In this document: positions 28,201 through 40,055 of the stretch, in pieces
Layout: every line of letters starts with the position of its first letter
Position numbering within the stretch: the stretch's first letter is position 1
Origin: Hypoxylon rubiginosum
Lineage: Eukaryota > Ascomycota > Sordariomycetes > Xylariales > Hypoxylaceae
Direction of reading: 5' to 3'
Assembly: GCA_902806565.1 (NCBI GenBank)
Contig: CADCXA010000034.1
Span: forward strand, 1-64,000
DNA length: 64,000 bases
Program-made: the position numbers and the translations under genes
The notes under the pieces: generated by a model
Database searches by the model: none
What the model was told of the DNA's origin: nothing
What the model saw: only the letters and a program-made list of their open reading frames with translations

Positions 28201-28466
28201 TCTCGGCCTATAACGTAGGTCGACTAAGAGAGGTATACGGAGTAGGGCCGCATTACCTGAGTGCTTATGCGCGTGTACATATTGATGATAACCCTCGATA
28301 ACATCGCAGGCATGTCTTGGATGACATGTTTGCAACCGGTCGTCAGGGGGGGATGCCATGTAGCGTATAGTAGTACTTGGGTGCAGCATCAGAATAGGCA
28401 TGTTGAATACCTATTAAAACTAAACTGCGGGAGAACCCTAGCTCCGGGGCTGTCACTCGTACCTAG

Positions 28467-28490
28467 TCCCAGCGTCCCAGCGTCCCAGCG
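28467..28490. repeat. TCCCAGCG octamer, three copies
   Basis: Three perfect tandem copies of TCCCAGCG in otherwise unique sequence. Confidence 0.6.
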
Positions 28491-28899
28491 CACACGATCA
28501 TCGGTACGTAAGAGGATATGGTGTACCTATGCGTGCGTAGGTAGATGGTAGAGTGGCAGCTCCATGTTATGGGTTGGCGATGGGAATCAACCTTCATTAC
28601 GTCGGCCGGGAACTAGAAGGCTGTCTTGTTCCTGAGTCGAGTTTCTCTTCCTCTTAGCATCGGACATAATGATGTTGTTGAAAGTGCCTACCTACCTGGT
28701 AGGTTGTTGGCGAGAACATGATAGGGATGAAATCGAAGAGAGGGGGGAAAAAATACAGTGCAACTGAATACGAGGTTAGGCATAACAAACAGTGCTATCC
28801 AGGTCAGTTACGTAATACGTGAATGCTAGCAGCTTCCCCGAAAGCTCCGTCGAAGACCCCGTGGTCGTACTAATTTATTTAGTGGCAACCCCCGCCAGC

Positions 28900-31459
28900 C
28901 AGCCCAGCAGCATGCTATTCCCCCGCCATCCGCCATACCGACAGTTAAGGAAAACTTCTACGTACCGTGTGCATTGACCAACGCCTTTAGCTACTACCCT
29001 CCACCATCTTTTTTCAAGGCACCCTGACACCATCCTAACTTAAGCTCATGACACTTTAACAGAACCTCTATCGACGAACGACCACATCCGGGCAGGATTA
29101 GCAGGCTACATGATACAGCGTACCCTGTTGCAACCCTACATCATCTTAATAACGGCATCAGACGTCCTGAACCGTCAACCTTAAAAGCATCACCATTCAG
29201 GACCCCTAATCTAATGTTCTAGGCAGGCAGCAGGCTAGCCTGTCCACTGATTACTGTTTACGGGCCTACTTCACACGTACGTACGGCCAATCTATGAGGT
29301 ACAGCGAGATGCTAGCAGACTCGAGGGTCATGATCCCATTCCCCGTACGATCACCCACCCTAATAATTGAGATCGCGGGGAAAAACAAGGGCCAGAACCA
29401 CTGATCTACCTGTTGGGACAGCTTCGTGCTTTGAACATCTTGCAACAGTAACATAAAAGCCTTTGGGGCCTAGGGCTCTACCCTATACGACAAAGTGACA
29501 AGGGCACAAAGGTCCAAGATATACCTTTTTAAACGAGGAAAGTAGTTGAGTGCCGGGAAGATGAGAATGTGTATCATCGTGGACGGCATATAAAGCCATA
29601 TCTGGTTAGCTCTGTCCTCGCTAAAATGGCCGTGACCGCCGGTGTGTATGAAACGCCAGAGTCCACCACGACGAGACGAGAGAGGGAAAGGATGAGGCAA
29701 TAGAAAACCTGCCTGCCCGACTACCGCAAAACTACTGTACCTAACGCTGAAAATTGATAGGGACTCCTCGGCGACACGCTGGCCGAGCAGAGGCTGCTTT
29801 CCGTCCGGCTTGGGGGAGGTTCGCGGGACTCCCATGCGCGCCAAGGATGTTGATGACTGGCGACTGGGCAGCTGGGGTATCAGGGATGGCACAGTCCAGT
29901 CATGGCACACCCTTGGCTGTCACTTGCGCTTCGTTCCCCTCCACCATCTTCCACTACTCCAGGTGCAAGAGACGGCCCTAATACACGACGGGGAGCGAGC
30001 TAGTCTTACGTCTACATGCTTCTGACTTCCCACAAGCGACAGGTCTCCATGCAAATGCAAGAGTCGTGGACATGGAGACGAGGCTGCAATACAGCGTTGT
30101 GTTACTGTCTACCTTGTCACTCCCACAGCACTCTTCACCCATCTGATCTACCTCTGCGGTGGGCTTGCCGCTATGCTACCAACTACCTATTCTTGATGTC
30201 CCAACCCGTTCGGGGTCGTGAAAAATATTCTTCGTCGATTCCCAGGATTCTCTCACCGATGTGGGCCGTATTGAATTAGTGTGCCTTATTCTGGGTCGTC
30301 ATTCCTGACCCGAAGTCTTCTCCCCATCCACAACCCCGTAGCCTAGTCGGTCCTAGTGACATAGTCGCCCATATCTTATGTGTCTCTTTCACATAGTAGG
30401 CCAAGTACCGTCGTCTGAATGTCGTCCGAACCCCTGCACCATCTTTCTCAACCCAGCCAACCCCATGTCGCTCGCCCAAGTGAGAAAGCGGGTCGTATAA
30501 CTGAAATGCCCCGAGGGAAGAGTTCCCTCTGGGAAAGGTTGCTGCTGGCAGGGCCAAACTCATATCTCATATCCCCATCTTGTCTCTCCATCTCCTCGAC
30601 TGTGTTCCGCCGTCGTATATTACATCGTCAATCTACTTGCGCTTGTCGATATTGCTCCGATGAGAAGGGGCACCCATTCTCCAATCGAATTCGAAGGGAC
30701 AAGCAGGAACCTTTCTTTACCTGCATGCCAAGGACGCAGACTTTATTTGCCCTCGTCAAGGAGAGTACTCCAGACCTAAAGAGAGATTGCTTTGGTTAAA
30801 CCAGACCTTTTCTATACTTCCTTTGGTCCACCGTCCTTCCGGATTCTCTAGTGGCCCCTTGCTTAAGACTGTCACTATTGCTAGGGACTTGGGCAGAGTA
30901 CCATAGTGGCAGAGCGTCTCTAATTCACTACGGCGCCGTGGGACAGGCTCGTATCCTGTACGTTCACCTTCGATATTTCTACACCCTTGTACATGACCCG
31001 TTGTCGATTTGTGACTCTCCTACACTCCAACCCCGCCACATGCTTGACATCCGTGCTCTGCAAGCCAGTGCCGTCCGTCTATACTACCGTGGCGATCCCT
31101 TTGGACTCCTTTCGGGACCTTTATGTTGTCGAACATAATGTCATGCTCATGCCTCTAGATCCCCACAGTGAAAAGGTTTTCGGTCCGTCCAAGTGCCGCT
31201 GTCGAGAAGGGCTACGCTCTGCCAAGAGCTGCAAGACACAACCGCTCCTCGACAAGCATATAGCTTAAGCTATCTCGCACCTCCCCGATACAAGTCAAAC
31301 TTCCTTGCAGTTTAGACGCATTCATGCTTCACCCAACTGCTCTGCACTCGTTCGAAGTTGTCTATCGTTTATGACACAAGGTTAGACGAGATCGTCGACG
31401 GATCACTATCTTCACCTCAGACGTATTAAGTGCAACTCGCAACCACGGATTACTCAAAC
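28900..31459. promoter_or_regulatory. Long upstream region of the XlnR/XYR1 gene
   Basis: This region has normal composition and many pyrimidine-rich segments in its last 1.5 kb, and no coding frame I can defend. With no gene between the HET relic at 22.8 kb and the regulator start at 31460, it is the only candidate for the promoter and 5' UTR. I did not identify specific binding sites with confidence. Confidence 0.4.
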
Positions 31460-34409
31460 ATGTTGTCTAATCCACTGCAACGGTTCTCACCGTACCATGC
31501 ACTGCCTTCTAACACATTGCTTTCAAATTCCCACGTACCAGGGAGCCATCTCCACGCGGCTAGTCTAGACGCCTTCGGTCACGGATCTCAGTATACGCTC
31601 CAGCATCTTCAACAACACGTAGGAGTTCATGCGCCTCACCTAGCCCGAGCACCGCAACCAAAGCATCGACAGCATCCCTACGGGGGCCCGAGCACAAGGG
31701 CTACAGGAGCAGCAGGCCCCATTAGGAGAAGAATAAGTAGGGCTTGCGACCAGTGCAACCAGCTCAGGACCAAGTGTGATGGACAGCACCCTTGTGCGCA
31801 TTGCATAGGTTGGTGACCATACCAAGACGTCCTACGGCAGAACCAAGGAACTAACAATCTCAGAATTCGGTCTGGGCTGTGAGTATATCCGAGAACGAAA
31901 GAAGCGAGGCAAAGCTTCACGAAAGGACCTTGCCCAACAAGCAGCTGCTCAAGCAGCCGCGGCCGCTGCCTCTTCAAATGGTCAGAAGTCGCCGAATCAG
32001 AACGACGACGACGACGAACCCTCCGCAGAGCAACAAACAGACGGCACGTCGTCTGTAAAGCCAGAACAGCAGCAAAATTCCGGAGACAAGTCGCTAAACG
32101 ATATCAACGAAGACGCCATACAGCGTAGTCAAAGGGCGGGAAGTCTCGATAGTTTGGCAGAGCTGAGCTCCCACCAGCCTCATTTAACGGGCCACCCAGG
32201 AGGTATGGACAGGGACCAACTGGATAGCCCTACCTCATTAGACCTAAATGGGTACGGCAATGTCCAGAACCCGTACGACAGGCAAGGGATGGGACACTTA
32301 ATGGGTGGGACTGGACATAACGCGTATGGCTCGGGTCAGGGCAGCCTATCCTCTAATTACCCTGAAATTCCCTACGCTCTGCAAGCCCAAAGTCCTCCTA
32401 ACTACTCATCCAATGGCCAGCCGACGTTCCGAATAGGCACCAGCCCGCTTAGTGCATATCCTATGGGCGGGGAACCGACCTCGCCAGGATGGATGTCGAT
32501 GTCTTCGCCTCCTCCGCAGTTTCAATCTCACATTCCTCAGAACAATTATCATCACCAACTAAGATATCCAGTTCTCAACCCTCTCATACCCCATCTTGGA
32601 AACATCATCCCTGTTTCTCTCGCTTGCGACCTAATCGATTTGTACTTTGCTAGTTCGTCTTCCGCCCACGCTCACCCCATGTCGCCTTATGTCCTCGGCT
32701 TCGTCTTTCGAAAGCGATCATTCCTACACCCGAGCAAACCCCGTCAATGCCAGCCCGCGTTGTTAGCAAGCATACTTTGGGTAGCAGCCCAGACGAGCGA
32801 TGCTCCGTTCCTCACCAGTGTTCCCTCGGCACGGGGCAAGATCTGTCAAAAGTTGCTTGAACTTACTGTCAGTCTGCTTAAGCCGTTAATCCATACACCG
32901 TCCGGGGAAGCTTCGCCAGTTTCTAGTCCAGTAATAGATGGCGTTGCTTTGGGAGGACTGGGGGTTGCCCTTCCTGGCTCGATGAGCATGGAAAATCTCA
33001 CGGGCGAATCCGGAGCTTTCGGCGCAGCGGGAACACTAGACGACGTCATCACTTACATCCACCTGGCTACGGTCGTTTCCGCGAGCGAGTACAAGGGCGC
33101 TAGTCTTCGATGGTGGAATGCTGCATGGTCTCTCGCAAGAGAGTTGAAGCTCGGCCGAGAACTCCCACCTAGCGCCCCTTCGGCAATGCAGGGTAATAGC
33201 GGCAATGAAGTTGATGCCGATGGTGAGACTGAGGATGGAATGGGCAACAATGTCACCCCTGGGGCCGTTGGCGAAGAGGAACGAGAAGAGCGACGACGTA
33301 TATGGTGGCTTACCTACATCGTAGACCGTCACCTGGCGCTGTGCTACAACCGACCACTCTTCCTTCTAGATATCGAGTGTGAGGGCCTTCTTCAGCCTAT
33401 GGATGACACGGAATGGCAGAACGGAAATTTCAGTTCCCACACAACGGACCCGGCATTATCAGAACAGTCGGGATCTGACGGAGGTCGAGTTCGTGGACCG
33501 CACTTTGAGTGCACTGGCCACAGCATCTTTGGCTACTTCCTGCCCCTGATGACTATCTTGGGTGAGATCGTCGATCTCCATCATGCACGTAATCACCCTC
33601 GATTTGGTATCGGATTCCGTTCAGCCAGGGAATGGGATGACCAGCAGGCCGAGATCGTGCGGCATCTCGAATCGTACGAGCAGAGCTTGAAAAAGTTCGA
33701 GCTACGACATTTCAATGCCAGCTCCGAAGACAAGAACGAGCAATCTGCGACTCTAGAGATGCCTTCGGAATTTGACCAGATCGGCTCGCCGTCAGGGCGT
33801 TCGGTGCATACGAGCTCTTCGCGCATGACCGAGTCCGACATCCAAACTCGCATCGTCATGTCGTACGGCACACACGTTATGCACGTCCTACATATACTCC
33901 TCACTGGTAAATGGGATCCCATCAACCTCATTGACGATAATGACTTGTGGATCTCATCCCAAGGTTTCATCACGGCTACGGGACATGCCGTGTCCGCTGC
34001 GGAGGCCATCAGCAACATTCTCGAATACGACCCGGGCCTTGAGTTCATGCCGTTCTTCTTCGGAATATACCTTCTACAGGGGTCGTTCCTACTGCTGCTC
34101 ATTGCTGATAAGCTACAGCTTGAGGCTTCAGCTAGCGTCGTCCGCGCTTGCGAAACTATCATCCGCGCCCACGAGGCGTGTGTCGTTACGCTAAATACTG
34201 AGTATCAGGTAAGTCGATCGCTACTTCACATCACGTGCTGTATAAAGCTAATTTCCATCCAACAGCGCAATTTCAGCAAGGTTATGCGTAGTGCCCTCGC
34301 CCAAGTCCGCGGTCGAGTGCCCGAAGATCTCGGCGAACAGCATCAGCGCCGCCGAGAGCTTCTGGCACTATACCGCTGGACAGGCGACGGTACCGGCTTG
34401 GCCTTGTGA
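31460..34409 (+). CDS. xlnR: Zn2Cys6 xylanolytic/cellulolytic activator XlnR/XYR1
   Basis: XlnR/XYR1 is the main activator of xylanase and cellulase genes, binding GGC(A/T)3-type sites in the nucleus. The N-terminus ([10 protein letters not shown]) and C-terminus ([12 protein letters not shown]) match this family. The zinc cluster has the spacing CX2CX6CX5CX2CX6C at residues 96, 99, 106, 112, 115 and 122 and is preceded by the basic [18 protein letters not shown] basic segment and an Ala/Gln run follow. The fungal-specific transcription factor middle domain contains the segments [19 protein letters not shown] and [20 protein letters not shown]. Introns are 31809-31863, inside the zinc cluster codon 117, and 34209-34265, giving 945 aa. 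The second intron is 57 nt without a stop, so retention would add 19 residues. The start at 31460 matches family starts; the frame upstream has no ATG. The gene appears intact. Confidence 0.95.
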
Positions 34410-35649
34410 GTTTTATATACCTATACATATTTCACTTGCAAGGTAAAAAAAAAATTTTTGCTTTTAGTGTAGATATCATGTTGGTGTCAGGCATCTGTGA
34501 TTGCGATTTCAGGGGCGTCATAAAACGGGACCGGGGTTGGTGTGGCTTGCTTTTTTTTTTTTCAGTTGATGACTAAAATGATTCCCCTCGGCGGCAATGG
34601 AGCGAATCAAATTTGGACAAAAAAAGGTCAATGTGCGAATGAATACTTGTTTGAATAGCAGAGAGAAGTCTTTCAAGAAGGAGCGAGGAGTTGTGGTAAA
34701 GGGAATAGGCAACGGCAGTTTTGGTTGTCAATATGGTGTGGTCAACGGGGTGGTGGCATTACTACCTGTCTTCTAGTGGCAAGAGCTTCTCAACGATTCT
34801 GTCTACAAAGCTCTAGTCGTTGGCTTACCTGGGAATGGGTTGTTTAGAAGCATGGAGTTCAAAGGACAGATGTATGTAGTGTTGGACTCTACGTATACGT
34901 ACAGAAGAAGAAACGAATTACCTAGAAAAAAATCTTCGTCAAACTCATGACTCTATCATATAAGACAATACATGCAACACAAAAAAAAAACACATATGGA
35001 GGGGTGGCCATTTAAGAATGCAACATGCAATGGGTATCATGTATCATGGATAGTGACCTGTCTCCTGCATTTTTATGGTAGCGACGGGTATGCCGTGTTA
35101 CGTGTCACAGCATTAAGGACCATCCCGTCCGCACCTCCAGTACGAATTACTATCCCCTAACAGATATACACATGTGAGGGCATGCGAACCATAGACCGGT
35201 TCTCATTGGCGAGTGGCTTTCCTTGGCTCCCTTCCCCCTTAGGTCGAGACCGTCCATATAATATTTCGCACCCCCCCATTAACATTATTAACACTACTAT
35301 CATTATTACCTCTTCCCCTTTTTCTTTTCCATATTAGAAGAGCATAGGTACCGAAGATGCCTCGGTCACAACTGCTGGTTATCATGCTGCCGTCGGCAGA
35401 CAGTTGTGCTAGAGGCGAGGGTCGGTTAATATAATTAGGGGCGTAGCTTTTGAAAGGAGTCAATTAATTGACTATATCTTTTTTTCTTGGTATCTGGTCA
35501 TGTAAATTACTGAAACCACCGTTGAGTGTCGTTTGGCGTCTATGCGATGCCATCGTGATGGTAGTCTTCCCTAAAAACAGAATCACTTGGTACATATTAT
35601 ATCGGCGGATAACAGGTAGGTTTGTAGTAACTATGACACGTCTAGCTAA
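34410..35649. other. Intergenic, 3' of xlnR
   Basis: It contains the xlnR 3' region with A- and T-runs near 34,445 and 34,550. No gene or RNA is recognised. Confidence 0.5.
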
Positions 35650-37631
35650 TTATAATGTCAGCTTCCTAGTGTTTCCCATTTCAAGACCACCTATAACTTC
35701 GCCGCCCATTAGACCACTTATATAACACTCTCCGAACCGGTAGTATGTATTATCTTCGTTAGGTCGCAAAAGCAATGGCGCATTGGATTCCTTAAGGATG
35801 AAGACTCGGTCGCCCGTCTCAGCTGTTCGCGGGACCATGCCTACGAAACCCGTCCGCGTTATCATAAACCGCGTATATATTCAATAGGAGCACTATATTC
35901 GACAGGGCGTTGAAGAGGGCTCGATCATCCGGCCTGTCTTCGAAACGATCGGACCACGGCGAAAAAATACGAAGGGAGCCATTCTCCATCCACGACAAGG
36001 TCCTGACTGCACTGTTGGAAATGATCGAGAATGTCCAAGAATACCTTCTCTTCTCCGCGCCTGTCGAAGTAGTGTATGTCAAGCAAGTAAGCCATCACTG
36101 CCGGCTGCGAAGCCTTACTCTGCCCGTAGGTGAGGATATCCCATAGGGCTTCTTTTACTCCGATATGACCGCTATACACGGGGTCGCCGTCATGCGCCCC
36201 GGCATCAACAGTGTCAAAGTCCAGGCAAGAGAGGCAATGCTGTCCACCCTGAACCCTCTACACCAAATATGATCGGGGTTTCCGGCTTCTGTGAATGCAT
36301 GAGACGAGCCCCCGGAAGCACGTGCGGCCTTGTAGTACCACTCTATGTAGAATGGTTCGTAAACGTTTCCCTCTTCGGCAGAAGCAGTCCAGTCAGCAGC
36401 CTAGGATAGCAGCTGCAAAGCCCTCCCGCCATTCGGTGATGTTTGGTAAATAATGCTCAGCTTGCCGATAGACTTGATGAAGGCGAGAGAGAAGTTTCGA
36501 TAGGCCTCGGCCGCGGCCGACTGATAGTCGGACGTCACGTACGTGCGAATTTGGGGGTCCATCAGCCCCAATAGACCGTAGACCTTGTCTCTTATATCCG
36601 TCTACTTAGCTCGACGGCCAGCATTGAGTAAGGGCAGGATTTCAGAGTAATCCAGAGAGTTATATACCAGAAAAGACTGGATATTCGCCAATGCGGATTC
36701 GAAAAGGTCCCCCATCTCGGGGGGATAGGTCGATTCAAATCCTCGCAGATCGCTTTGCAAGATTATTACTGCGTTAAAAAGAGCTGAAAAGTCGCTGAAC
36801 TGATTACCAAAATAGATCTTAGCTCTGTTATTCGTCAGGGAGACTTCCTGTATAACTGTGCCCCTGAGAATTAGCATTCCTTCGTTATAGGGTTATAGGT
36901 GTCTCAGTGGGCGGCTAGGAGCTTCAGGGGTCAAAAGAGCTTCGAAAGTAAACTAATTAAACGTTATAGGAACGTTTGGCCATTTCAGAAACACCTGCCC
37001 ATTCTCAGTGCCACCAAGTCATCGGAGGCTAGGGCAGTTTTCTTAGTAGCAATGCGGTACACTTCTTGGAGTAATTCGGCAGTCTCCCTGTCATGTCCGA
37101 GCTCGAGTCTCGGCCCTAGCCTAATCAACACGGAGACTGCGGTTGAGCAAATCTGTTCCATGAGTCTCAACTGGGTATTGCGCTCCAGCACATCATATTA
37201 GCATATACATACCTAGGTAGTGCGTCAACCCATAGTTTCGCCGGATCGGTCTCCTTGGTCTCACTATGCCAACAGGAGAGCAGATATTGCAGAGAATCAT
37301 GCAGATTCTTGATCATTATGTCGGCGGTGAGAGTTGAGCCACCCTACTCATATGAGAGGTCGTATAAGTTACCCTAGCGGTAGAAAGTTCGCCTCGTACT
37401 TCATCACGACTTCCCACACTGCCACAGCGTAGACTGGAGGCGGAAAAGCTTGCCCGATCCATCGAGTTTGAGAAACGTCCTGTACGTTCTGTACTGGTTG
37501 TTATAGCCGTCGAGAGAGACGTGTTCGAGCGTGTACTCAGTCAATCCCGAGTTGGAACTTGTTTCTGAAGGGTCCTGGAGAACGAGTACTTTTATCTCGC
37601 TCCTATTTGGATCTAAAGGTAGGTATTCCAT
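35650..37631 (-). pseudogene. HET-domain protein, near full length but dead
   Basis: On the minus strand the frame opens at 37631 with MEYLPLDPNRSEIKVLVLQD, a classic HET N-terminus. Through frame changes it passes TENLHD-like IKNLHDSLQYL, LWVDAL, ERNTQLRLMEQI followed by VLIRLGP, VIQEVSL, RDKVYGLLGLMDP and AADWTAS. It ends with the typical C-terminal module GFVGMVPRTAETGDRVFIL..GECYISGLMGGEV and stops at 35650. Several stops interrupt it, for example TAG where Trp is expected just before AADW (near 36,400) and a stop before TDIRDKVYG. The A-L-S-Y-x-W-G segment is unrecognisable. The protein would have been about 650 aa. Damage is scattered stops and small shifts rather than deletion. It lies between intact genes. 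Confidence 0.85.
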
Positions 37632-38115
37632 ATTTTCATGATTTCATGGAGGCAGGAAGTTCATATTTGAGGTTTGAAAGTCCTACGCTAAACCCTCCAG
37701 AAGCCAGCTGAAATGTAAAGGACGAATCCCCAAGCCGCATCACGCGTTCGAGTGAGGGTATCGTATCACCAGGGGCGCATAACCCATAAAAGGCTATTCA
37801 CCTAATAGTCGACTTGGAAGCTCGGCCACTTTTCCGAGGTCGGTAGTTCCGAGGTTCGATCAATGATCACTAATCCCGACTAGTAGAATTAGTCCTACAC
37901 AAGCCCAGGCAGCCAGCAGCCAGGGGCACGGCCCGCGGGGTCGGTGGGTCCGAATTTCTGCAGGGACTTCGCCGATTCGATTCCTTAGGTAAATCGACTG
38001 AGGGGCAGCTTTGATAAGAGCTCTTAGTTGTCAATACCACGGAAAATAGCGGTGTCGATGTCAAACTCTTCCACCTGGTCGTATACCCTAAGAAGACATA
38101 ACCCAACACCTTAGA
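37632..38115. other. Intergenic between HET relic and DcpS
   Basis: It is the likely promoter of the decapping gene starting at 38116. No specific motif is assigned. Confidence 0.4.
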
Positions 38116-39247
38116 ATGGCTAGCGAAGAAAGTAAACGCAATGCTGAGGCATTGGTTGCCAAATTCCAATTCGAGCGCATACTGAACCAAGGTAAGCTAT
38201 ACCAAGAGTCTCGGGACAGCCGTCCATCAAACTGTTTCCAAATCGATATCCCCCTTTTTTTTTCAACCTGCAGTCTTTTGCTCAATAATCTAGCTCGGGG
38301 TATATAACCTGAGGAAAGCTGACAATGTAAAAGACGAAGCAGGAAGACGGATCACGCTGTACGGACAAGCCGACTCACAGCCCGCTCTCCTCATACTAGA
38401 TCGAGCTCCGTTCCCCGACGCCGAAGAGTACCTCTCCATCCTGCCCGCCAGTCTGCGCAGCATCACCAACTTGGGCAACAATGATATATACTCCTGGTCT
38501 CTGGCCTCGGGTGGTCCGATCTTTACGCATGACGAGAACAACAAGTTCGCCGACTTCAAGATATCCATGATATGCCCCTGCACGGACAAGCACATCAAAA
38601 AGCACAGCAAGCAGGGGTACCGGTTCGTAACGGAGACGCCCGAGATCTACCGCGACAAGGTGCGGCCGTTCATGGAGATAAGCCGGGAGAAGGGTCACTT
38701 GAACTGGGTCTATAACATTATTGAGGGACGGAAAGAAGTCGAGGATGTCATTTACAGAACGCCGCTGGGGCGGGACGGGGACGAAGGCTTTATGATGCTG
38801 CCGAATCTGCATTGGGACCGCAAGACCATCGAGGCCTTATACCTGCTGGGCATTGTTGAACGACGAGATATCTTGAGCCTGCGCGACCTGAAGAAGAAAC
38901 ATATTCCCTGGCTCAGACATATGAAAACCAAGCTAGTCGACGCTACTGTCAAGACGTATCCGCAGATTGACACCGATCAGCTGAAGCTATTCTGCCATTA
39001 CCATCCGACATATTACCATTTCCACATTCACGTTGTTCACGTCATGCTGGAAGCAACCTCTACGCAGTCGTTGGGCAAGGCGGTAGGTTTGGATAGCATC
39101 ATCGAGCAGCTCGAATCGATGTCGGGAGACGACGAAACGGGCATGGATAGTATTTCGCTGGCTTATACAGTAGGTGAAGCGTCGGATCTGTGGACCGAAA
39201 TATTCGAGCCACTCAAGAACTCCGATACAGCTTCTCAACCGCGATGA
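38116..39247 (+). CDS. dcs1: m7GpppX diphosphatase (scavenger decapping enzyme DcpS/Dcs1)
   Basis: DcpS hydrolyses the m7GpppN cap left after 3'-to-5' mRNA decay. The protein carries the family segments NLGNNDIYSW, CPCTDKHIKKHSKQGYRFV, ETPEIYRDKVRPFM, LHWDRKTIEALYLLGIVERR and the histidine triad HFHIHVV (His254, 256, 258), which contains the catalytic residue. Exon 1 is 38116-38191. I place intron 1 at 38192-38333 because a GCTGAC branch site precedes that acceptor and the join gives RILNQ-DEAGRRITLYG, matching the family. The attractive polypyrimidine-CAG acceptor at 38273 leads to stops in every frame. This gives 329 aa, a normal length. Its last 35 coding bases overlap the opposite-strand GILT gene. 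Confidence 0.93.
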
Positions 39248-40055
39248 TGAGATCGTTAACTGCAGGCCCGCTGGGACACTCGGACCACTGCCCGTCATCT
39301 CTGATACAATAGACTTCGTTATTTAATCGAACCGTGCAGCTCTTCGTGACACCCGCCTAGATAAAAAGGATTAGTAGCTGTTCAGGTGCGGCGTTTGGCT
39401 GCGGTTTAACACGTACACTAGCCGACCTCCGCACACTTTCTCTTAGCATGGCCACGCCGAGACCCCCGTCGTCTTGCATAGCGCAATCGTTGAGCTTTTC
39501 AAAGTCAATAGCATGCTCCAGCGCGCAATCTTCGACCAGTTCCCGCTGCGGAATCGACCTGTAATCCCTCGTCAGGCACATGGTGAAGCCGAGGTAAATC
39601 TTGGGGTCCGGGTATAGATGATGCGCGCACAGCTCGATGATGTTTCCCATACACTCGCCCGGGCCGTGCTTGCAGTCGACACCGTCGTTTTCGGTGGGCG
39701 TCCCGATGTACGATAGCGTGAAGTTGACCTTGTCGTAGACGCGCATCATGGCCGGCAGCACCATATCTTTCAGGCAGTCCCTCGCGTCGGGGCACTTGCT
39801 CATGATGTGCGCCTCGAAGGGAACTAGGTCTTGGGCTGCGGATACGGGTTTCTCGAGCGGTGTTTGAGACGACGGTACGTTGGAGGCCTCTGGGATGAAT
39901 AGAATAGCGTATGATGATACAGGATTAATATGGTACAAAACGTAGATGACGAAGGCGATAAGGGTCAATAACAAAAGCGGTCGATGTCGGCATCGACTGT
40001 GGCATCGTAACGGTCGTTTTTCCTCCATTATTGGGATGATGATACTGGCAGCCAT
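39213..40055 (-). CDS. GILT-type thiol reductase, membrane-anchored
   Basis: This belongs to the gamma-interferon-inducible lysosomal thiol reductase family, which reduces disulfides in acidic compartments. A basic N-terminus is followed by a hydrophobic segment (residues about 27-42 and beyond), either a signal anchor or signal peptide. The GILT signature CKHGPGECMGNIIELC fits CQHGxxECxxNxxxxC closely. The reductase site region reads C88-PDARD-C94, that is CX5C instead of the CXXC of animal GILT. Intron 39357-39416 gives the join SAS-AGVTKSCTV; without it the frame ends early. The second exon ends at TGA 39213-39215, giving 260 aa. The gene converges on DcpS, with the last 35 bp overlapping its coding sequence. 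Substrate and location in fungi are not established. Confidence 0.85.

Larger units (their letters stand above)
24200..28900. other. Gene-poor stretch, no supported gene
   Basis: Only short overlapping frames occur on both strands. One frame at about 24,540-24,760 (ending VRLYLVYRSEGDSGW) and one minus frame at 26414-26755 look slightly protein-like but match nothing I know. Small repeats are listed separately. Confidence 0.5.

Noticed and set aside
31430..31459. Longer N-terminus for xlnR starting upstream
   Set aside because: The extra codons lack an ATG; the family start MLSNPL begins at 31460. The same reasoning was used at 41441, 44487, 49972, 59247 and 61313.
38271..38273. Strong polypyrimidine-CAG acceptor in the dcs1 intron
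   Set aside because: All three reading frames after it meet stops before the conserved AGRRITLYG segment. The acceptor at 38333 with a GCTGAC branch site works.
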